A stretch of 10,139 bases of DNA from Candidatus Woesearchaeota archaeon (GTDB taxonomy: Archaea; Nanobdellota; Nanobdellia; SCGC-AAA011-G17; GW2011-AR17), in the NCBI GenBank assembly GCA_009691355.1, contig SICW01000026.1:1-10139 (forward strand), in the 5' to 3' direction. Below are positions 6,515 through 10,139 of this stretch, one piece after another (position 1 is the stretch's first letter; each line of letters begins with the position of its first letter). The notes beneath the pieces are model-generated. The model was not told the origin of the DNA. It saw only the letters and a program-made list of their open reading frames with translations, and searched no databases. Both the position numbers and the translations under genes were made by a program.

Positions 6515-7077
6515 AGTAAATCCAGTAAACTTTGTGTCCAATTTGTGTGTTGTTGTGTTGAAGCTCCATGTACAGCATATGCTGTTAGATTTGCAAGGAA
6601 TTCATCGGTGAAAAACTTTGCTCCAGTTGCAGCGATTGCACCTTTGAGAATATAGGACGGATGCTTTTGTTCTATTGCTTTCTTTATCCCTAAAGCTACA
6701 ATGCCTATAGCAAGTACAGATGTAAGCCCATAGGTTTCTGTGTGGCTTATTTCATGTGCTAATGTTTGTGCTAAATATTCTGTTCCTTCTTGTGCTCCAA
6801 ATGCATCTTTGTGAAATCCACATGCATCCTTTAAGGTAATTTCTTTTGCTCCGTATCGTACACTGGAAAGGTCGAAGTAGGTATCAGTGCAGGCAAGAGT
6901 TACTGTGTATTCAGTGCCAAATATATTCTTTGCAGTGTTTCCATGGTAGTTTAAATTCCAGTTGTTTTCCTGGATGTATCTCTGTATTTGTGTTTCTAGT
7001 CTCATTTTTTCCTCCTTTGATAGAGCTCTCGCTATGTTGTTTGCGTTTGAGCATAAGCCTTCTATTTTTGAATGCAT
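6511..7077 (-). CDS. Putative membrane HExxH zinc metalloprotease (188 aa)
   Basis: The central motif LAHEISHTETYG (HEISH at 108-112) is a zinc-peptidase signature with two His ligands and the catalytic Glu. A third ligand may be E159 in TDEFLANLTAYA, giving a gluzincin-like, M48-like pattern. Two hydrophobic segments (about 118-132 and 142-156) lie between these motifs and probably form a membrane hairpin, so the active site may sit at the membrane face. The protein is much shorter than typical HtpX/M48 peptidases and lacks their N-terminal membrane helices. The ATG at 7077 lies 5 nt beyond the tRNA 3' end. An alternative ATG at 7005 (residue 25) is preceded by a strong Shine-Dalgarno-like AAAGGAGG, so the true protein may be 164 aa; both forms keep the motif. 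It could be co-transcribed with the tRNA or use a promoter inside it. The substrate is unknown. Confidence 0.68.
   Translation of the reverse strand: MHSKIEGLCSNANNIARALSKEEKMRLETQIQRYIQENNWNLNYHGNTAKNIFGTEYTVTLACTDTYFDLSSVRYGAKEITLKDACGFHKDAFGAQEGTEYLAQTLAHEISHTETYGLTSVLAIGIVALGIKKAIEQKHPSYILKGAIAATGAKFFTDEFLANLTAYAVHGASTQQHTNWTQSLLDLL
7011..7018 (-). promoter_or_regulatory. Possible Shine-Dalgarno for the alternative metalloprotease start
   Basis: The minus strand reads AAAGGAGG followed by AAAAA and the ATG at 7005. Spacing and match are ideal, and most other genes here lack such a site. The same bases also encode Lys-Glu-Glu in the longer reading from 7077, so the match could be chance. 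Confidence 0.35.
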
Positions 7078-7082
7078 TTATG

Positions 7083-7204
7083 TGTTGGAGCGGGGATTTT
7101 AACCCAGAGATCCTGCCAAGGAAAGAGGTTTCCTCAGGCCCTTTGTTCCTCTGGTTCTAGGGGGTTTTTGAGATCTCTGCACTACCTGGTTATGCGATTC
7201 CAGC
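7083..7204 (-). tRNA. tRNA-Leu (CAA) with intron; several stem mismatches
   Basis: Read on the minus strand, the gene has T8, a D-stem GCAT/GTGC, the D-loop AACCAGGTA with G18-G19, and an anticodon loop CT-CAA-A. A 36-nt intron follows, then the 3' half: a class II variable arm with a TCCT/AGGA stem, a T-loop TTAAAAT and discriminator A73. Without the intron it is 86 nt, right for tRNA-Leu, and CAA reads UUG codons. No CCA is encoded. Oddities are C-A mismatches at 2-71, 7-66 and 30-40, a T-C mismatch at 50-64, and A56 instead of the near-universal C56. The acceptor helix can be extended outward by three more pairs (TGT with ACA). A TATA-like box lies 27 nt upstream. It may be a functional but divergent tRNA, an edited one, or a decaying copy. 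The tRNA nature is likely; functionality is uncertain. Confidence 0.72.
7131..7166 (-). other. tRNA intron (36 nt) at canonical position 37/38
   Basis: The exon bases C32-T-C-A35 pair perfectly with TGAG near the intron's 3' end. Three-base bulges AAA (A36, A37 and the first intron base) and GAA flank this 4-bp helix. Cutting between the second and third bulge bases releases 36 nt and joins A37 to A38. This is the bulge-helix-bulge layout recognised by archaeal tRNA-splicing endonuclease. The inner helix (CCC with GGG) is offset by a small internal loop, so the motif is slightly relaxed. Confidence 0.65.
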
Positions 7205-7226
7205 ACAAGTATTTCTAAGAAAATGG

Positions 7227-7236
7227 TTTTAAAAAA
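7227..7236 (-). promoter_or_regulatory. TATA-like box of the tRNA-Leu gene
   Basis: TTTTTTAAAA on the minus strand is centred about 27 nt upstream of the tRNA 5' end at 7204. It is the only good candidate upstream and fits an archaeal tRNA promoter. Confidence 0.5.
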
Positions 7237-7252
7237 GCTTTACACAAAAAAA

Positions 7253-7296
7253 CTGAAAATCTTTCAGAATTTCTGAAAATCTTTCAAAATCTTTAG
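7253..7296. repeat. Tandem dyad repeats in the divergent promoter region (possible operator)
   Basis: A perfect inverted repeat, CTGAAA-ATC-TTTCAG, occupies 7253-7267. A second copy, CTGAAAATCTTTCA, starts at 7273, exactly 20 bp later, about two helical turns. A third partial copy, AAAATCTTTA, follows at 7287-7296. The array sits between the tRNA promoter and the TATA box of the 79-aa gene, ending about 6 bp before that TATA box. A dimeric regulator bound here could control either or both directions. No other copy was seen in the window. Confidence 0.6.
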
Positions 7297-7302
7297 CAAA
7301 AG

Positions 7303-7310
7303 TATTATAA
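7303..7310 (+). promoter_or_regulatory. TATA box of the 79-aa gene
   Basis: TATTATAA is centred about 26 nt before the ATG at 7333, predicting a leaderless mRNA. The dyad repeats at 7253-7296 lie directly upstream, in the position of a TFB-recognition or operator element. Confidence 0.6.
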
Positions 7311-7332
7311 GGGGTCTCTTATTTTTGAGGGT

Positions 7333-7572
7333 ATGGCATTTGACAAAAATTTGGATAAATCATTATTTAGTGAAACTGTAAAGTTTGAAACGACAAAAAT
7401 AACCGTTAGTGTTTTCTCTTATAATGGTGGTGCAGAAAAATTGCAGATTTCTCGGGAAGACTTAAGTAATACTACTGGAGAGTATAGTTTTAGTAAGCTT
7501 GGAAGACTGTTTAAAGAAGAAGCAGTAGCGATATTGCCTCTTATGCAAAAAGCTTTGGCAGTTATGAAATAA
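7333..7572 (+). CDS. Small protein, 79 aa, possibly PC4-like
   Basis: A short gene with a well-placed TATA box and a T-run after its stop codon. The protein appears to have an N-terminal beta part (TKITVSVFSYNGGAEKLQIS) followed by GEYSFSKLGRLFKEE and a C-terminal helix (AVAILPLMQKALAVM). The order of strands, a Gly-rich turn, a 'KLQISRE' strand, a 'KLGRL' segment and a closing helix recalls PC4/YdbC-type single-stranded nucleic-acid-binding domains. No residue signature proves this, and it could be an unrelated small fold. There are no cysteines, membrane segments or signal peptide. It has its own promoter region with dyad repeats, which suggests regulated expression. The gene call is solid; the function is tentative. 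Confidence 0.7.
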   Translation: MAFDKNLDKSLFSETVKFETTKITVSVFSYNGGAEKLQISREDLSNTTGEYSFSKLGRLFKEEAVAILPLMQKALAVMK

Positions 7573-7579
7573 TTTTTTT
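7573..7579 (+). terminator. T-run terminator after the 79-aa gene
   Basis: Seven T residues follow the TAA directly, as is typical of archaeal oligo-U termination without a hairpin. A second run of nine T residues (7606-7614) lies between the next TATA box and the next start codon and could serve as a backup. Confidence 0.5.
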
Positions 7580-7591
7580 CTTCCATTAATC

Positions 7592-7598
7592 TTATATA
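7592..7598 (+). promoter_or_regulatory. TATA box of the nucleoside phosphorylase gene
   Basis: TTATATA is centred about 26 nt before the ATG at 7621, again indicating a leaderless transcript. Confidence 0.6.
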
Positions 7599-7620
7599 CT
7601 TCTCGTTTTTTTTTGTTTAT

Positions 7621-8409
7621 ATGGAAAAAATTGCTTTTATTTGTGGCTCTGGTTTGAGTGATGCTTTGGATTTTCTTTTGACTGGGGTTATTTCTCATTC
7701 TACTGTTGAGACCCCTTACGGGTTAGTATTACCTCATAAGATTGGGAATTATGGTGATACTCAAGTTGTTCTTCTTCCAAGACATGGTGAACAAGATGGA
7801 AAACCCGTTCGTAGTCCTGCGGAGCTCGTTCGAGAAAGAGGATATGAAGCAAATATTTGGAGGCTTCACAATCTGGGTATAGAACACGTATATGCCTTTA
7901 GTGCTGTTGGAGCCTTAGATTTAGATATTCCTTTAGCAAGTGAACATACCTTTCTTGTTCCAGATAGAGCCATGCGTGGATTTGCTGCATCACAGCATAG
8001 TTTTGGAAGTGAAGCAAAAATTGTTCATATGGGATTAGATGGTATTTTTGATAGAAATTTACAAACTCGGGTTGTTCGTGCTATACAAGAAACTGGTTGT
8101 ACAGCTTTAGAAAATGGTTTGTATATCTATAATGGGGGCGATGTTTTTGAAAGTACTGATGAGGTTGCAACTTTAAAAGAAATGACTCGAAATAGGAAAT
8201 CTCCAAAAGTCTTAGGTATGACTATTGTCCCTGAGGGAATACTTTGTGCACAAATGGAAATGCCTTTTGTTGCGATTTGTTCTAATGTGAACTATGCTTC
8301 TGGTTTAGTTTCTGGTGCGGTTGTTGATCATCAAGAAACGAGAAGAATTATGGCTATTGCTCGTGGGGATATTGTTAGAATAACACAGAAAATTTTAGAA
8401 TCTTATTAA
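7621..8409 (+). CDS. Purine nucleoside / methylthioadenosine phosphorylase family (262 aa)
   Basis: Belongs to the trimeric PNP/MTAP branch of the nucleoside phosphorylase-I family, which splits purine nucleosides or 5'-methylthioadenosine with phosphate to give free base and sugar-1-phosphate. Length is typical. Motifs in order are CGSGLSDAL (8-16, phosphate loop), ETPYG (30-34), LLPRHGE (51-57), the ANIWRLHNLG segment where MTAPs have ANIWALK-LG, SAVGALD, GMTIVPEGILCAQME, and the base-binding region SNVNYASGL. MTAPs that use 6-amino purines usually have Asp residues in that last segment. The Asn here is closer to PNP or methylthioinosine phosphorylase, so the substrate may be a 6-oxopurine nucleoside. 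The region usually reading E-G-P-R-F-x-T-x-A-E is altered to NGGDVFESTDEV, which also leaves the substrate open. It has its own TATA box, and its TAA interlocks with that of the RlmE-like gene. Likely purine salvage in the cytoplasm. Confidence 0.85.
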   Translation: MEKIAFICGSGLSDALDFLLTGVISHSTVETPYGLVLPHKIGNYGDTQVVLLPRHGEQDGKPVRSPAELVRERGYEANIWRLHNLGIEHVYAFSAVGALDLDIPLASEHTFLVPDRAMRGFAASQHSFGSEAKIVHMGLDGIFDRNLQTRVVRAIQETGCTALENGLYIYNGGDVFESTDEVATLKEMTRNRKSPKVLGMTIVPEGILCAQMEMPFVAICSNVNYASGLVSGAVVDHQETRRIMAIARGDIVRITQKILESY

Positions 8410-8975
8410 TGTTTAAATCCAGTTGCAATAATATAGACTTCTTTTGATCCCTGTCTTGTTGATTCTGGGACGTATCTTTTGAGGAAGCCAAAGAAAGGTT
8501 TCATTTCTTTTACTAAGTCTTCTGTTTCTTGAGATTGGAAGGTCTTTACAACAAAGTTTCCGTTTGTATTGAGAAGTCTTTTTGCCATGACAAAAGATGT
8601 TCTTGAAAGAATATAGGATAATATTTGATCTCGTTCACGTGCCCCTGTTGTTTTTGGAGCAATGTCTGAAAGTACAACGTCAAATTTTCCTTTTAGTTTT
8701 TTTTGTACTTCTGCATCTTCAATATTTCCTTGAATGAACTCAATTCCGTCAATAGGTTTAATGGAAACAAGATCTACACCTACAATTCTTCCTTTAGTCA
8801 TTTTCTTTACTATTTGTAACCAAGAACCTGGAGCACAGCCGATATCAAGAACGCTGTCATTATTTCTGATTATTTGATATTTCTTTGTAATTTCTATTAG
8901 TTTGTATGAAGAACGTGCACGAAGACCTTCTTTCCTTGCCTTCTCAAAATAATAATCTTTGCGATCGTAGCCCAT
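8406..8975 (-). CDS. rlmE: RlmE/FtsJ-type rRNA 2'-O-methyltransferase (189 aa)
   Basis: Predicted to methylate the 2'-OH of a uridine in the 23S rRNA A-loop, using S-adenosylmethionine. The catalytic K-D-K-E tetrad is complete: K25 (RSSYKL), D104 (LSDIAP), K144 (FVVKTF) and E179 (KEVYII). The spacing of the last three is the same as in E. coli RrmJ. The cofactor motif VLDIGCAPGSW lies at 42-52, and the acidic VGVDL strand follows at 66-70. It is full length for the single-domain family, which begins near MGYDRKDYYFEKARKEG, and lacks the C-terminal TRAM-like extension of some archaeal versions. The ATG at 8975 is 26 nt from a TATA-like TATTTAAA. It lies downstream of the HerA-like gene on the same strand, with a 169-nt gap. 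tRNA 2'-O-methylation by a Trm7-like relative is the main alternative role. Confidence 0.92.
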   Translation of the reverse strand: MGYDRKDYYFEKARKEGLRARSSYKLIEITKKYQIIRNNDSVLDIGCAPGSWLQIVKKMTKGRIVGVDLVSIKPIDGIEFIQGNIEDAEVQKKLKGKFDVVLSDIAPKTTGARERDQILSYILSRTSFVMAKRLLNTNGNFVVKTFQSQETEDLVKEMKPFFGFLKRYVPESTRQGSKEVYIIATGFKH

Positions 8976-8997
8976 GTTTTTTAGAAACCTATAATCA

Positions 8998-9005
8998 TTT
9001 AAATA
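8998..9005. promoter_or_regulatory. Near-palindromic TATA box, possibly bidirectional
   Basis: CATTTAAATA contains the palindrome ATTTAAAT. On the minus strand TATTTAAA lies 26 nt before the RlmE-like ATG (8975). On the plus strand TTTAAATA lies about 24 nt before a short ORF starting at 9026. The minus-strand role is the better supported. Confidence 0.55.
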
Positions 9006-9025
9006 CTTATTTTTATTCCAGTTTT

Positions 9026-9103
9026 ATGGCTTGGCCTATAGAAATAAATGGTCTTGTGTATAGTCCTCTATTTCGAACGTTTGTTTCTTATCCTATTCAT
9101 TAG
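9026..9103 (+). CDS. Possible 25-aa micropeptide (weak)
   Basis: A 26-codon plus-strand frame starts with ATG at 9026 (MAWPIEINGLVYSPLF and a few more residues) and ends with TAG. It sits in the 169-nt gap between the HerA-like and RlmE-like genes, and TTTAAATA lies about 24 nt upstream. It is hydrophobic-aromatic with two prolines and no recognisable motif. Its only support is the promoter spacing, so it may be a chance frame in a promoter region. Confidence 0.2.
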   Translation: MAWPIEINGLVYSPLFRTFVSYPIH

Positions 9104-9144
9104 GGTTTGTTGAAATGTTTGATACGTATAATCCTTTAGATTAT

Positions 9145-10139
9145 CTATAAGCCTAAGTTGTCTGATTTCTTATACTTCATTGCTGTGGGTGCTTCTCCAC
9201 CGTGCCAAGAAAATTTTGGACGAACTCTTAGGGGATATAAACGCTCAGAGTTATCATCAAGAATGATTGCTGCTCCAGATTCTGAAGGGAGAATGTTGAG
9301 TGATGCAGTGAGAGTATCCCCTAAATAAGATTGCATCATTGAGTTTAATGCATCAACATCTCTTTTTGCAGTGATTCTATGAGCAAGAACTATATCAGAT
9401 TGTGTGAGAACGTCTGAGTGAATCTTTCCTGGTTGTTGTGTAATTAATAATAAAGATAATCCTGGTTGTCTTCCTTCTCGCAGAATTGCAACGAGTGCAT
9501 CTGTTGCGGCAGTTTTTCCTTCTGCGGGAAGCAGTTCGTGAGCTTCATCTGCAATAAACCATACAAGGGGTTTTCGTTCTATATTATCTGTTTCCTCTTC
9601 AAGTTTAAAGTAGGAATATCCTGTTTTGATTGCTTCTACTTCTTCTAATTGACGAGAAATCATTCTTTCAATGAAGACTCTTTTACAAATAAGGCCTACA
9701 ACAAGAGCCTTTACTCCCCAGCCTCCTTCTGAAGTTGCATATGCAGATAAATCAAGGACAGATACAGAACCACCTTTTACAAGTACATCAATCTTGGTTC
9801 CTTGGTCTGAAAATAAGCCCCAGCGTTTTGCAGTTTTAAATCTGTTTACTGCTTCGTTACGTACTTCTTGTGTGAAACTTATATCTTTCTTGCATGCTTC
9901 AATGATATCATCAAGATTGTAGTTTTCTCTTTTTTGCTCTGCAAAATCTCCCAGTGTTTTTTCAATAAGAATAGAGACTGAATGTGAGTTAGGAAGTTCA
10001 AATGCAAGGCGCCAATCCTCTCCAGTGAGTTCGGATGCCTGAATTGCAAATGCTTTGTCTGTGGGAATACCCTTGTCTTTTGCACTTTCAAATTGGCCTA
10101 TTGGTGTGAAGACTTGAATTTTATCTAATCCTTTTGGTT
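9145..10139 (-). CDS. HerA-like ATPase/helicase, C-terminal part (5' end outside window)
   Basis: The minus-strand frame is open from the right edge to TAG at 9145, with 330 visible residues; an internal Met at 9663 is not the start. HerA proteins form hexameric motors of the FtsK/HerA superfamily that translocate on DNA and, with the NurA nuclease, resect double-strand breaks in archaea. Visible features in order are a helical segment, the strand VSVLDLSAYA, Walker B in VWFIADEAHELLP (DE at about visible residues 197-198), the REGRQPG segment with candidate arginine-finger residues, and LLLITQQPGKIHSDVL with the sensor Gln. The ending resembles PLRVRPKFSWHGG tails of archaeal HerA-like ATPases. 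The Walker A motif lies off the window. Without it, and without a NurA gene in view, it could be canonical HerA or one of the related archaeal ATPases. The family call is firm. Confidence 0.88.
   Translation of the reverse strand, partial: PKGLDKIQVFTPIGQFESAKDKGIPTDKAFAIQASELTGEDWRLAFELPNSHSVSILIEKTLGDFAEQKRENYNLDDIIEACKKDISFTQEVRNEAVNRFKTAKRWGLFSDQGTKIDVLVKGGSVSVLDLSAYATSEGGWGVKALVVGLICKRVFIERMISRQLEEVEAIKTGYSYFKLEEETDNIERKPLVWFIADEAHELLPAEGKTAATDALVAILREGRQPGLSLLLITQQPGKIHSDVLTQSDIVLAHRITAKRDVDALNSMMQSYLGDTLTASLNILPSESGAAIILDDNSERLYPLRVRPKFSWHGGEAPTAMKYKKSDNLGL

Noticed and set aside
7081..7206. Simple anticodon stem using the perfect GAGAT/ATCTC pairing (7173-7177 with 7107-7111)
   Set aside because: It would leave only four bases before the T-loop, with no variable loop and no full T-stem, so it cannot give a tRNA. 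The fold with the 36-nt intron and a class II variable arm fits better.
9115..9150. Eleven-residue plus-strand ORF overlapping the HerA-like stop codon
   Set aside because: Too short, with no promoter at the right distance and no coding signal.
9661..9663. Internal Met as the start of a 172-aa HerA-like protein
   Set aside because: No stop codon interrupts the frame from here to the window edge, and the upstream translation (VLDLSAYA, GGWGVKALVVG) is typical HerA sequence.

Overview
The window looks like a compact, AT-rich archaeal chromosome segment. The information-processing genes are of archaeal type: FEN-1 with a PCNA-binding-like tail, a Trm5-type tRNA methyltransferase, a HerA-like ATPase and a family B DNA polymerase C-terminus. 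A tRNA-Leu(CAA)-like gene carries an intron at 37/38 that can form a bulge-helix-bulge. Most genes have a TATA-like box centred 26-27 nt before the start codon, so most transcripts are probably leaderless. The compactness suggests a DPANN-type archaeon (Woesearchaeota/Pacearchaeota-like), but that placement is inference.

Layout. Bases 3-410 (+) are the C-terminal end of a family B DNA polymerase that enters from the left edge. It converges on a minus-strand cluster (4263 to 407) containing a RecB/Cas4-like PD-(D/E)XK nuclease, two tandem paralogous metallophosphoesterases and an unrecognised 204-aa protein. The two phosphoesterases arose by tandem duplication, and the duplicated unit carried the last codons of the upstream nuclease gene, which survive as an out-of-frame scar. 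Bases 4285-4551 (-) hold a previously unmarked decayed reading frame with an in-frame TAG. Bases 4554-6514 (+) encode FEN-1 and a Trm5-like enzyme, each with its own TATA box. Bases 6511-7204 (-) hold a short HExxH membrane metalloprotease candidate directly behind the tRNA-Leu-like gene. Bases 7205-7332 form a divergent regulatory region with repeated dyads. Bases 7333-8409 (+) encode a 79-aa small protein and a purine nucleoside / methylthioadenosine phosphorylase family enzyme. Bases 8975-8406 (-) encode an RlmE/FtsJ 2'-O-methyltransferase, and 9145 to the right edge (-) is the C-terminal part of a HerA-like ATPase.

Themes. Replication and repair are represented by PolB, FEN-1, the HerA-like ATPase and the RecB-like nuclease. 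RNA modification is represented by the Trm5-like and RlmE-like enzymes beside an intron-containing tRNA. All three convergent gene pairs interlock their stop codons in a 4-base overlap. The points most worth a second look are the phosphoesterase duplication and its scar, the mismatched tRNA-Leu, the dyad repeats at 7253-7296 and the interrupted frame before FEN-1.
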